A DNA stretch of 41,865 nt from Chalciporus piperatus (taxonomy: Eukaryota; Basidiomycota; Agaricomycetes; Boletales; Boletaceae). The translations under genes were made by a program, and so were the position numbers. The notes below the pieces were generated by a model. It was not told the origin of the DNA. It searched no databases and worked only from the letters and a program-made list of their open reading frames with translations. Each line of letters begins with the position of its first letter. Position 1 is the first letter of the stretch. Positions 1-9,619 of this stretch are shown piece after piece. The DNA lies in NCBI GenBank assembly GCA_038093975.1, contig JBBPTG010000214.1, positions 1 to 41,865 of the forward strand, given 5' to 3'.

Positions 1-1495
1 ATCTGGGTCATGGGGGTGGGGATCCTTCCGAGATAGACGGTATATTTTCTGGAAGTCGTAGCGGGCGTGGTCTGGAAGGCCACATGGACAGGATATCCGT
101 CCCACAGGGCCATCTCGCCGAACCTCGACCGATGTACCTAAAACCCGGTTAATCCAGGCCGCAAAAGGGCGCATACACCCTACCTTGGTATTTCATCCTC
201 CGAGTAAGAGCATGAAAATCTGAACGATGCTTGGCCGCATCGCGGACAGCGGGGTACATGCACCCAGGTATGTTGCAGCTGCGTAGGGGAAAGATTCAAC
301 AACGTCGGGATCAAACATCGATGAAGACCCACCTCATAGCCATAGCTGGAGTATCTGGCGCAGCCCTTGAGCGCGCGGAGCAGGCCAAGGTATACAACCA
401 AGCCGCTGGATCACGCAGATGAGACGTAGGCAGACAGTGGGGGAGGGGGAGGGGGGGCAGTATCACCCACGTGAAACGTAGGCAAGTAGCGCAGACAGAC
501 AGCTAGAGTGCGATCCGAGAGACACGGAGAAGTTGAGCAACCTACGGTCTCAAAACGCGTCGTTGACCCAGCGCCCAAGCACCTGAGACAAAGAGCGCGG
601 ATGGAGGTGATGGGGGACGTTGCTTTGCACGTCGTGGTTGTAGGATGCGGGTGAGGGGCTTGGCCATGGAATGGTAGCTGGCCTATTTGGGCCAAAGGAC
701 ACGTGACGTCAACCAAGCGCGAACGGGCGATTGGTTGGGAGAGAGGCCCGATTTGCCCGCGGGGCTTCGGAGGAACAGTAGCCGCAACAGCAGATCTCCC
801 TGGCCAGAAAGGTTGAAAGGAAACGAGCCACCTCTTGAGGGTGGGGGATGGCAGGCAAGTGGATCGCTGCCGCGTGGTTGTCGTGTGCTGGAGCAAATGT
901 CGGGGCGCAGTGTCAGAAAAGTCCAACGGGGACATCAGCAACCGTCACAGCTGCTACCCACGGCACGGGGTCGTAGCGGGGGTATCGAGTAGCGCCAGTG
1001 GGGAATGCTGCGGGGAGCAACCTCCCAAGCTGTACAAGCTCCATGCGTCTGGACCCTCCTTGGTTGAAAACGATCCAACCTAGAAGGTCGACGGGATCCC
1101 AGCAGAGCTCAGCGAGATTCCAGTAAATCCTATGTCCATAGTGTGTTTAGCCCATCGCCTCATCCATGCATAGAATAAACCCACCGTATTTCGGGGGCAA
1201 AACAGGCCAGGAATCCGCCCCTAGCAAGGCGGGATTGGGAGGAGGGGGTTTCGAGGCATTAACTCCCCACCTAAGCTTTGGATCACAAGAGAGCATCGCT
1301 GCACTGTGCCTGGGCAATAAAGTGCGATGAGGTGCGGGGCGATGACGCCGTAGAATAGGCTGAAGAGAGGAGCCTGGGCTCAACGGAGTCAACGCCTGTG
1401 CAGGGAGAGATCAGAACCAGGCGTGCCAAGGTTTGGCTCGACAAGGCTCTAGAAATCACCGGACACAGACGTGCTGGGTTGATCCACAGACCAGG
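1..1495. other. gene-poor left end
   Basis: I see no convincing gene here. Open frames are short, lack family resemblance and overlap each other on both strands. The stretch is GC-rich with a purine-rich G tract near 438-456. The sequence looks like repeat-derived or subtelomeric DNA, but that is inference from the neighbouring repeats. Confidence 0.5.
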
Positions 1496-1499
1496 CTAA

Positions 1500-1810
1500 G
1501 AGGCGGGCAACAAACCCCGCGTGAGACACGGGGAGCGTAGCAGAGCGCAGCAGAGCGTCGATGGGGAATGCTCCAAAGCGTCCTCTAAGAGATCGGCCGG
1601 CTCCAGATGGCTAGGGTTGGATGGGTTTGAGGCCAAGGCAGCTGAGGCAACGAACCCCACGTGAAACACAGGGAGTGCAGCAGGCGTCGATGGGGCTGCT
1701 CCATGGGAACCTAAGTTCCAGATGGCTAGGGCTGGATGGATTCGAGGCCAAGACGGCTGAGGCAACAGTCCCCGCGTGAAACACGGGGAGTGCAACGGGG
1801 CGTCGATGAT
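1500..1810. repeat. diverged tandem repeat, about 3 units of 115-130 bp
   Basis: A unit recurs about three times. It carries CCAGATGGCTAGGG, then GAGGCCAAG, then a CCCCRCGTGARACACRGGGAG block, then GTCGATGGGG. The last marker falls at 1557, 1686 and, truncated, 1802, so spacing is about 129 and 116 bp. Open frames on the minus strand in this interval only reflect the repeated sequence. Confidence 0.7.
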
Positions 1811-1904
1811 TGTAGGGTGTAAGTTGTAGGTGCTTATGGGACAAATCGCAAAAGCTCAACCAACCAACACAGCCACATGATGAGTCATCCATAGGCAAGC
1901 CGAG

Positions 1905-2115
1905 TCGGGTGTCAGTCAGGCATCAGTCGGGTGTCAGTGAGGCATCAGTACCTCAGCGCCAGCTGAGAAGCTCAACAAAGACGCCATGCGAAATTAGATA
2001 CCCGTTGCATCCTGTGTTCGTCAAACTAACCTAACTCCAACCCTAAGTCAATCAGGCAGATCAAGTAACTCATGTTAGTCAGGAATATCAGTCGGATATC
2101 AGTAAGGAATGTCAG
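1905..2115. repeat. short degenerate GTCAGT-rich repeats
   Basis: Units such as TCGGGTGTCAGT(C/G)AGGCATCAG occur twice in tandem near 1905-1950. More degenerate copies with the ATCAGTCGGATATCAGTAAGG pattern occur near 2085-2120. No gene is visible. Confidence 0.5.
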
Positions 2116-2147
2116 TCAGAATCGCCTCAGCAACACCAACTCCAACC

Positions 2148-2340
2148 CAACCCTAACCTAACCAACCTAACCAACCTAACCAACCTAACCAACCTAACCA
2201 ACCTAACCAACCTAACCAACCCTAACCAACCCTAACGAGCTGGGGGGAACCCCAGACCCCCTCCCGAGAAATATGATCCCAAACCTAACCCTAACCACCC
2301 AACCCTAACCAACCTAACCAACTGAATCAACCTAACCTAA
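2148..2340. repeat. interstitial telomere-like repeat (CCTAACCAA)n
   Basis: A 9-bp unit CCTAACCAA is repeated in near-perfect tandem about seven times (2150-2235). A GC-rich interruption and a second, more degenerate block with CCCTAACC follow (2281-2340). CCCTAA is the C-strand of the TTAGGG telomere repeat used by most basidiomycetes. The C-rich strand on the + strand is the orientation expected for a left chromosome end. The array is internal in this window and diverged, so it is an interstitial or degenerate subtelomeric tract and not a terminus. Confidence 0.75.
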
Positions 2341-3144
2341 CCCCAGATAAACTCTGGGTGCGAACCTTCAAGAAAACCGTCACCTCAGCGCTACTGAACC
2401 GTGACTGTTGCTCGTTTGGGAGAAACAACAGGCAGAGCGCTACGGAGGGACCCTTAGGACCATGAGAGGGATTTCTCCAGTTGTACCCGTGATGTATTCA
2501 GTAGAGGCCCTGCAGTATCAGGCCGTGAATTCAGTTGACCGCCCATTCAGACGGGTGACATCAAACGACTCACAGAGCAACAACAAAGCTTGCAGATTGT
2601 TAAATTCGAGCTGGAGACCCTTCCTAGAGGTCGTGAGGGACTTTCTGGGTACTCAGATAGATGTTGAGGTCGATCTGCAAAATTCTGCAAGCAGGGAATG
2701 CACCCACCTCAAATTTCGAGAAAGAACGACTCACAGAACGACAACGAGGGACACAGATGGCGAGATTCTTGTTGCAGATCGTTCACAGAGATGCCAGGAG
2801 GGTTTCTAGATAGGTCAGGATGTGCAGGAGTTTGTCCACAAAATTCAGGACAGGCATTACACTCACATTTTCGCAAATCGAGAAATAAACAGAGCGCAGA
2901 GGCCCATCCAGGGCACCGATCTCAACGGCGATTGTTGGAAATCATGCGTAGGGTTCGTGAAAACGAACTCTAGGCTGATGTGCAGTCGGGCTGAGCGCGG
3001 GATTGTGGTGGAAAATGACGAGGGAGATGGGGAGGGGACGGACGAGGGACCGTGGGAATCGGCGGATGGTCCATCCGCCGGACGTCATATTGATAGTGAA
3101 TTTCGCTTTTTTGTGTGTTTCAACTCAGATTGCGGTTGGTTTTT
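2341..3144. other. no recognisable gene
   Basis: Three overlapping plus-strand frames (2408-3157) are open, but they carry repeated low-information sequence, for example two copies of CGACTCACAGA(A/G)C at about 2568 and 2728. They match no family I recognise. I treat the interval as non-coding or as decayed repeat. Confidence 0.4.
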
Positions 3145-4140
3145 CCCGCTTACATAAGCAAAGTTGTGCATGATGATCATATGGTTTATTTTTGTTAAAG
3201 GTGCGTGAGAATATGTCTTGATTTGGTTGACGTGCAAGTTAAACTTGTGAATTCAAGCAAATTTCAATCTTGTGTAGCAAAGTGTAGGCAGACAACTACC
3301 CTTGAGCTAATGGTTGCTAATGGTTGCTAGTGGTCGGAGTTTTCCTACACTTTGCTAATGAAACTCTTCTTTGACTGGTTGAGGCCAAGATTGTGGTCGA
3401 TTCTTCCCGCTTACATAAGCAAAGTCGTAGCTGATAGTCACATGACTTGTTCTGGTAAAATGACTGTGGGACAATTCCTTGATTTGGTCGACTTGTGGAT
3501 TAAACATCTCATGTAGCATTGGATGGAGCGCTTGACTACACTTTGCTAGTAAATTTCGCAGTTTTTCTTGTTTAGACTTGGATCGTAGTCGTTTCTTCCC
3601 GCTTATGTAAGCAAGGTTATGCGTCATGATCTTATGGTCTATTTATGTCTGATGATCATGTGAGTAGCTCTTGATTTGATTGAATTAGCTTGAAAATGCT
3701 TGTTGCTATTATTTGGCAAGTTAATGTTCGAGTATTGCGTATTGCATGTGACCTGATGTGTAGATGACATTATTCATGTCTGGCTAGATAAAAAACTAAC
3801 CCCAAGACTGGAGAAACTCTCAGACTCAAACAGAGATCATGAACCGAGAACCGAGAAATGATAATCCCTCCCCTAACATTTTTAACCGCGAAACCAAGCT
3901 TAACCGGTGGGCTGCCAACGCAAGGCTATTTCTGTGGAGATTTCATGGTTGTAGTCATGGTGACACTCTGGTGGCAAGTGGTCTACTACACTCTGCTACA
4001 CATTTGTTGATATATTTGATGTTTTTGCCACTCAGTCTGATATCACGGTTGGTTCTTCCCGCTTACATAAGCAAAGTCATAGTCCATGTCAAATGAATTT
4101 ATTTTGGTCTAATAAGCGTGAGACAATTCCTTGATTTGGT
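3145..4140 (+). repeat. four-copy dispersed repeat with palindromic core
   Basis: The 19-mer CCCGCTTACATAAGCAAAG occurs at 3145, 3406 and 4058, with a variant (GCTTATGTAAGC core) at 3598. In every copy it is followed 72-73 bp later by CTTGATTTGGT (3218, 3478, 3670, 4130). The repeated element is therefore at least about 85-95 bp long and keeps fixed internal spacing. The core GCTTAYRTAAGC is a near-perfect palindrome. The surrounding DNA is AT-rich and non-coding. Confidence 0.75.
3275..3357. repeat. 14-bp perfect inverted repeat
   Basis: TAGCAAAGTGTAGG (3275-3288) is the exact reverse complement of CCTACACTTTGCTA (3344-3357), with a 55-bp spacer. A further CTACACTTTGCTAG lies at 3536-3549. 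The arms sit inside the dispersed repeat cluster and could be termini of a small non-autonomous element. Confidence 0.6.
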
Positions 4141-4911
4141 CGAGATAACTTGAAGACACTGACCACAACGACTGATTGTACCTGATATGCATATCTCATT
4201 GTTTGCCATGGGTGAACACACGCAGGTTGTGCAGAGTTGATAAAGCATCCAAACTGAGCAACTTTGCCTCTCAAAGTTGTCTGCACACATCACCAACGAT
4301 TCACAATCAGATATTCTTCAATTATAGCAGGAGAATAAGAAATATTATTATAGCGAGTGTTTGCGTGAGTTTGACGACAAAGTGATCAAACAATGTTGTC
4401 AAGGGGTATGAGATTGTAATTTCCAGACACTCACACAAGGGGGTTATCTACTTGAAAAATTCATATTTAGATGTAATTTAATAAACATAGATTTATTCAT
4501 AGAGAGACGGAAATTAAATATCTCCGGAGAATGTTGGTGAGAGAAGTATAGCTGAATGTATACTCAAGATTTCCTATGTTACGGATAGGCATATGGCTTA
4601 GACAGTAGGCCGCAACGCTATTTTTCCTGTTTGACAGCGACATTTTTTGCTAATCCCCATTAATTTCCTCTACGGGGCTGTTTCGCGCAATTTCGAATAT
4701 TTCGTTTTTGCGCACTTTTGGGGTTCTCACGCTTTTGCGGTTACCATACAGTCTTGTAGTCAATTTTATGTTGATTTTGGAAATATATGTTATGTAGTTT
4801 GCTGTCCGTCGGTTGTGTGTTGTCACTCGGTGTTGTTCAGGATTGTGAGGTGCATTCGCAAAAATGTCCTATAATTTAGACATGGTATGTGATATTTCGT
4901 CAGACATGCCG
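4141..4911. other. AT-rich interval without gene
   Basis: The interval is AT-rich with many in-frame stops. Short frames at 4176-4385 and 4647-4874 show no motif or codon signature. I see nothing supportable as a gene. Confidence 0.5.
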
Positions 4912-5111
4912 AACCGCGCAATTCTGGAATTTCAGGAATTGCGCGGTTTGGGGGGTTTGGCGTTATCGTCGAGAATTTTAGTACTACTTTGATTACAACA
5001 TTGTACTATACAGATTTTTACATTACAATTATGAATGCGTCGACGGTTGTGTATAATAACCTCGAGGGGTACGAATCACGCAATTTTGTGATTCACGGAA
5101 TTGCGCGATTC
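4912..5111. repeat. pair of related hairpin-forming inverted repeats
   Basis: Arms AACCGCGCAATTC (4912-4924) and GAATTGCGCGGTT (4936-4948) form a perfect 13-bp inverted repeat with an 11-bp loop. A second one has GAATCACGCAATT (5073-5085) and AATTGCGCGATTC (5099-5111), with 12 of 13 positions paired. The arms of the two hairpins are themselves related. A direct repeat of the type CATTCGCAAAAA..CCTATAAT is found nearby at 4853 and 5161. Together they look like two copies of a small repeat. Confidence 0.65.
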
Positions 5112-5195
5112 GGTGTTTCTGGCGTTCGTGAGGTGTCATGACCCTGTTATGAACCTAACCCATTCGCAAAAAGGGCCTATAATACCAGCGCGCAC

Positions 5196-5243
5196 GGGTG
5201 CGCACGGCGCGCATGCGCGCACCCCGATTCATGGGCATGAATC
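5196..5243. repeat. GC-rich alternating hairpin plus adjacent 7-bp hairpin
   Basis: GGGTGCGC (5196-5203) pairs with GCGCACCC (5217-5224) around an alternating GCGCGCATGCGCGC stretch, which is Z-DNA-like. Next to it GATTCAT (5226-5232) pairs with ATGAATC (5237-5243). No gene is associated. 5244-5482 holds no recognisable gene. Confidence 0.5.
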
Positions 5244-5482
5244 CTGGGTAAGAGTATTAGCTAGTTGCGGTGCGCACATATGCTGGAGGTGTAGGGCATC
5301 TTTGATGCAGTGTGCATGTGGCCATAGATTGTGTCCGCGCATAGGGGGGTTTACGACAATGGACCTTGTATTCTGCCAACAACGATTATTAACACCGCAG
5401 CGCAGCGCAGCGGCTCACACTATCCGAAATCCACCAAGTCGATAAAGTACATTTCTCACATCCACAAGCATTGGATCTAGCC

Positions 5483-7134
5483 TTACAGTTTCTTCACCTC
5501 CTCGAGGGTATCCTTCATCCCTTTCAATACGCAGTTGATGAAAGGTTGATAATTATCATTATAAGCCTTCCGATGCCAATTGGTGGTTAGCACAAACGCA
5601 GATCGTGAAGGAGTATCTGCATGCCTTGTTGATCGCATCGTAATAGGCCGCACCCTGATCTAGTGTGATCGCGATCGGGGGGTACCCATGTTTCATGAGG
5701 GGGATAGAAGCCAGCAAGCGACTCAAACGGCCATTTCCATCCTGAAATATATGATTATGCAATGAAATCGAGCAATATTGTGGAGCACTTACCTCGAACG
5801 GGTGACATCTGACGAGCACAAGATGAATCCAGCTTGCGGTTGCAAATGGGTTACGACTCCACGATGAAATCCATTGCTACAACGGGGGCACAATAGTAGT
5901 TAGCACGATTCACAAGCCGCAGGATACAAAGCTTGCATTAGCCATCTTGCAAATGTACCCCAGCTCGTCGTCAACTTGGGTGAATGGACAACATTGAATC
6001 ATGTTGTGCCTTCCTCGAACGAAAACATTTTTCCGGGTCAACGATCGAGTATGGCCAACCACGATGCAGCCCGTGCCGTCTGATTTGAACCTGTCGGTTT
6101 TCATAAGGCGCGCATGGATGCGGCAGATGGTTTCTGGGTCCAACGTGGGCTTGTCGCCGAATATCAGAGGCTTCAGAAGGTCATATGCCTAGCAAAGATG
6201 TTGACCAGCAAGCCACCGTAAAGCAGGTGACATAGCGCACCGTAAGAGTGTCATTCAGGATGCTCTTGGTTTGTGCGCTATCCTTCAAAGAACTGTCAGG
6301 AAGGAAACGGAGAGCCTCTTCGGAGATACCACATCGAACGAGATCTTGCGTTGACTTTGAAAAACGGTAAATGAAATGGAACACTGTTCGCCGCAGATAA
6401 CGCACTCCTTCGGTTAAAAGAAAGGTACTCTCGATTTGGTTCGTCTCGATAGCGAGCCTCGTCATATATTTAGAAAACAAGAGTTGGCCATCGGGGGCCG
6501 AACTTTCGAACTCTCGGCGCACTTCTTCATGACCCTCGGGAGGGATGGGCAGCGAGAGTGGAAATTTGTGGTTCTTGGTGGTTTTCCAGGGCTGAGCAGA
6601 GTAAAACCCTAGCAGATAGAAACGTGAGGAAGGGCCTGGTATGGACGAGGATTGTGAGCACTTACTTTTGCTGGTAAGGTCGTGATCCCTTTCCAAGAGC
6701 ACCTTGGCCGCCTGATCGGCGTCCTCAGACACACGTGCAACAACCGCGTCCAAGGCAGAATCGACAACATTCATTCCGAGCATCATGCTCCGTGCCTGAG
6801 TAGGGATATCACCCGCCGGTTGAGGTGCTGGGAATTAAGATTCGCTCACCTGTTGATAGTAATGTAGGGCGGTGGCGGGGGAGTTCGACAGAGCATGCAT
6901 TGCGGCTATCCTGACTAGAATGAAAGGATGGGCTTCATGACGTGCGACTACGTTCTCGTAAAATGTCAGCTGCTCCAAGGTGAGGGATTGCAATGAAGTG
7001 CGCTGATATTGTTGGAGCTCGTCAGCAGTCAGAAAATTGGGCGGTTGCTGCGGGTCTGCATCTCAGTGACGATCTCAAAAAAGAAAGAAAAGACGCAAAA
7101 CCTGTAAAATCTGCGAATCAAACCTGGTGGACAT
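5483..7134 (-). CDS. Fic domain protein (predicted AMP transferase)
   Basis: The spliced model has eight exons (7134-7102, 7047-6850, 6795-6666, 6608-6241, 6188-5928, 5876-5793, 5741-5625, 5566-5483) and encodes 424 residues. The catalytic motif HPFEDGNGRLSR at about 355-366 is complete: the HxFx(D/E)GNGRxxR loop that transfers AMP from ATP to a hydroxyl side chain of a target protein. A TNQIES sequence at about 176-181 resembles the (S/T)xxxE(G/N) inhibitory helix of class II Fic proteins, with Ser at the last position. The N-terminal 100 residues are helical and TPR-like, as in animal FICD. The substrate is not evident. The exon carrying the motif is followed by an intron that needs a GC donor (AAG|GCATGC); without it the frame runs into an unrelated tail. 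Start ATG and phases are consistent throughout. No signal peptide is visible. Confidence 0.88.
5567..5624 (-). other. GC-AG intron in the Fic gene
   Basis: The donor reads AAG|GCATGC and the acceptor GGAAG|GC. Removing these 58 nt joins ...AINK to AYNDNYQPF and a C-terminal tail ending in EEVKKL, in phase. GC-AG is the commonest non-canonical intron class, and the exon side (AAG) matches the consensus well. Confidence 0.65.
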
Positions 7135-7510
7135 GATGGAGGGCTACTACGTTCAAGGTGGTCTCGAGGCGAGACGTTCTCGGAATGTAAGCTGAGGACT
7201 CTTCGGAGGCTGGGAAATCACGGTCGATCGCGACGAAACGGTCGGCCAACTACGCTGTAAATACAGCTTGGGGGCTGTGAGTGACTCGCCTATAGCCTAG
7301 ATTGTTCGTCCTCGTCCGCTTTATTGCGTTCTCGCTCGGGGTGAGATATGGAAGCCTAAGAGCGGGTGCGACCACATGTCTAACACAACCAACTTCAATG
7401 TAGTACAATTCACGAGCACGGCAAATTATCAAATACAGGAAACCGACGTCCGTCAACTCAACATGCTAATATATAAATATAACCCGTAGCAGGAGATTTC
7501 CAAAGCATCC
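7135..7510. other. spacer upstream of the Fic gene and downstream of the F-box gene
   Basis: No gene is seen. A run read on the minus strand as TTATATTTATATATTAG (about 7467-7483) could be a distal AT-rich promoter element for the Fic gene, but it lies about 330 bp from its ATG. Confidence 0.35.
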
Positions 7511-9376
7511 TCACACTCCCTCAGATCCGGCATTCCTATTCCGACCCACCTTCCGCGTCCTCTGTGTCCAAGCATCCCCTTCTCCCGCTCTCCGCCAGAC
7601 ATATCCCGCCTTCAGCTGGACCTCGCGAAGCGTAGGACAATACCTATTCCACGCGTTGACAAGCTCCCTTAGATTCATCTCCTCGGAATCTTCCTCGTTG
7701 TGCGAAAAAGAAAAGCGAGATGGCGACGAGAAATACTTGGCCTCTTCAAGCTCCGAGTCATCGAGGTCAGTACGCTCAACGGGACCATCAACGCCAATGA
7801 GTTCTCCTAGAGCAAGTTGGATCGAATGTTGAGGGTATCCCCGTGCACTGAGTCTCTCTGCGACGGCGTCAACGTTGTCCACGTTGGGTGGCATGACTTT
7901 GAATACGCGGGCGCATCGAAGGTTCGGCATATCTCCGAAGAAATGGGCACCCATACTGAGAATCATTTCCTGTATACGAAGTTCACTAGGTATCTTTTGA
8001 CTGAAGAGAGACGGTCGCACCTCTGTTGGGTCCCCTTCCTTGTACATGATCTCCAGCTCCCTCAGCCCGCGGAAATGATGGAGGACGGCATAGAGAATCT
8101 CGTCATCCCACCATCCGATAAAGAGCGACAGGGTCTCTAGGGCAACATCACTCCCACTCGACTCGATCTCCCTAAAAGTCTTCTCGATGGGAGCGAGACC
8201 TTCAGTTGGGTCTCTGATATCGAGGTGCTTTATTCGACGAGAGCCAGAAACAACTGACTTGACCGTCGTCAATGGTCCTTGGTAGCAAGCGAGGTTGGGC
8301 AGCGCAGCATCAGAAAGCCGTAGCCACGGCAGGTAGTTCCTGATCTTCAAATTCGTGACGCGAGGACATTTTGCCAAGAACTCGGCGAAAGGGTTTATGA
8401 GTTGGTCGTGGGGTTCTGAAACATACGACTGCCACGATTTTTGAGTCGGAAACTTGACGTCGATGGTATGGATGAACGGGGATGGTGTCGGACTTTCGCG
8501 AGGTGGAATGATGTGTTGATGTGGGTGACCAAAGCCGTGGGTTGGCGGCGCGTGCAAATTGATGGAAGCAAGGTTGACGACGACGAAGCCGGCGGCCCAA
8601 ACGTTGTGAGGGTTGGGCGACTGGCAGAAGTGTTTGTAGATGTAGCATGTCCAATCAAAGCGAATGACGCGGAGCTGCTGGCCTTCTCCGAAAGATCGCA
8701 GCTCTCGCGGATCTCTACGACCACGCAGTCCTAGGACTGTGAGTTCGGTGATGGGTAGATCTCGGGGGTGGAGCGTAGTGGGTTCGGGTCTTAAAGGTGG
8801 TGTGCAGTTTTCGATGGAGAGTTTGTCAAGAGAAGGGAAGCAGTGCACGAAAGCGTAGAAAGTATCCGGGAGAACCATGCCCTTGAAATTAAGTTCACGG
8901 AGGTTGGTGAATGCTGTAGCATGGGTATACATCATCGTTGTGACCTGTTCAGAAGCAAGAATGTCTATCTGGCTTGTGATGCCAATTTCCTCCAAGATTC
9001 GGGCTTCGTGAGCGCGGTTTGCCCTTGGAATATAGTCGATTTCGCCGCTTAGGCTAATGATGGCTCTTGCGCGGTTGATTTGTTCGATGCGGTCGAGCTG
9101 AGCAGATGCTTGAGATATACCGAGTGTCAGGGTACGTACTACGGTGCGTAGAGCTGGATTTGACTGGAGAAAAGGGTGATTTTGAACGAACTTGCGGGGA
9201 TCTGACCAGACGATGTGTCTGTAAAGAACTCGTTCACCGAGGGAACGAAATCGCTTGTTGGACCGAACAATAGCGGCCAAGTCATTAGGTTGCTCCAGTT
9301 CCTCGAATATGTTCATCCAAATTTCGTTAGGGAGTGAGGACATGGCGAAATGATACAAGACCAGACGAGAGGCCAT
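7511..9376 (-). CDS. F-box protein
   Basis: A single-exon frame of about 621 residues. The first ATG (9376) gives MASRLVLYHFAMSS and a second ATG at 9343 begins MSSLPNEIW. The F-box follows at once: LPNEIWMNIFEEL, then a conserved ..L..IVRSNKRFRSLGERVLYRHI segment. F-box proteins couple substrates to SCF ubiquitin ligases through Skp1. The remainder has scattered leucine-rich segments typical of the large, poorly conserved F-box families of Agaricomycetes, for example NLRELNFKGMVLP and SLDKLSIENC. The C-terminus is acidic and then basic. Target and partners cannot be inferred. Many shorter frames on both strands inside it are shadows. Confidence 0.85.
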   Translation of the reverse strand: MASRLVLYHFAMSSLPNEIWMNIFEELEQPNDLAAIVRSNKRFRSLGERVLYRHIVWSDPRKFVQNHPFLQSNPALRTVVRTLTLGISQASAQLDRIEQINRARAIISLSGEIDYIPRANRAHEARILEEIGITSQIDILASEQVTTMMYTHATAFTNLRELNFKGMVLPDTFYAFVHCFPSLDKLSIENCTPPLRPEPTTLHPRDLPITELTVLGLRGRRDPRELRSFGEGQQLRVIRFDWTCYIYKHFCQSPNPHNVWAAGFVVVNLASINLHAPPTHGFGHPHQHIIPPRESPTPSPFIHTIDVKFPTQKSWQSYVSEPHDQLINPFAEFLAKCPRVTNLKIRNYLPWLRLSDAALPNLACYQGPLTTVKSVVSGSRRIKHLDIRDPTEGLAPIEKTFREIESSGSDVALETLSLFIGWWDDEILYAVLHHFRGLRELEIMYKEGDPTEVRPSLFSQKIPSELRIQEMILSMGAHFFGDMPNLRCARVFKVMPPNVDNVDAVAERLSARGYPQHSIQLALGELIGVDGPVERTDLDDSELEEAKYFSSPSRFSFSHNEEDSEEMNLRELVNAWNRYCPTLREVQLKAGYVWRRAGEGDAWTQRTRKVGRNRNAGSEGV

Positions 9377-9453
9377 GGATTGATACCGTGAAGAAGGTGA
9401 CAAAGGTATGTGGGAGTGGCTGTGTCAGCTAGAGTCTACCCTAATAGTACTGG

Positions 9454-9467
9454 TAGTAGTACTACTA
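9454..9467. repeat. 14-bp perfect palindrome
   Basis: TAGTAGTACTACTA is self-complementary. It lies in the 243-bp spacer between the F-box gene (leftward) and the TMEM242-like gene (rightward). It could be a dimeric regulator site, or it could be a chance product of the GTA/CTA-rich tract around it. Confidence 0.35.
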
Positions 9468-9619
9468 GTAGTGACATTGTCTACTTGCTGTCGCTTGCTG
9501 TGCATGTCCACACAGTCCGTCTCAGACGCCGACTCACCTCGCAGGTCCGGTGATACCCTGGGTGGTCCAAATACACACATCAGGGCACTCGTTGGGTTAT
9601 CCGACGGTCCTCTACCAAG

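Noticed and set aside
411..941. 176-residue minus-strand frame near the left end
   Set aside because: Low-complexity composition (runs of Pro and Thr), no ATG-linked signal, no family resemblance, and it overlaps other frames in a repeat-rich area.
2148..2340. True chromosome end
   Set aside because: The telomere-like tract is internal and degenerate, with 2.1 kb of non-telomeric sequence to its left.
2408..3157. Chain of overlapping plus-strand frames
   Set aside because: The frames shift, contain repeated DNA and show no protein motif. They are better explained as repeat-derived.
8310..8734. Several frames on both strands inside the F-box gene
   Set aside because: They are shadows of the long F-box reading frame, which has a recognisable domain at its start.
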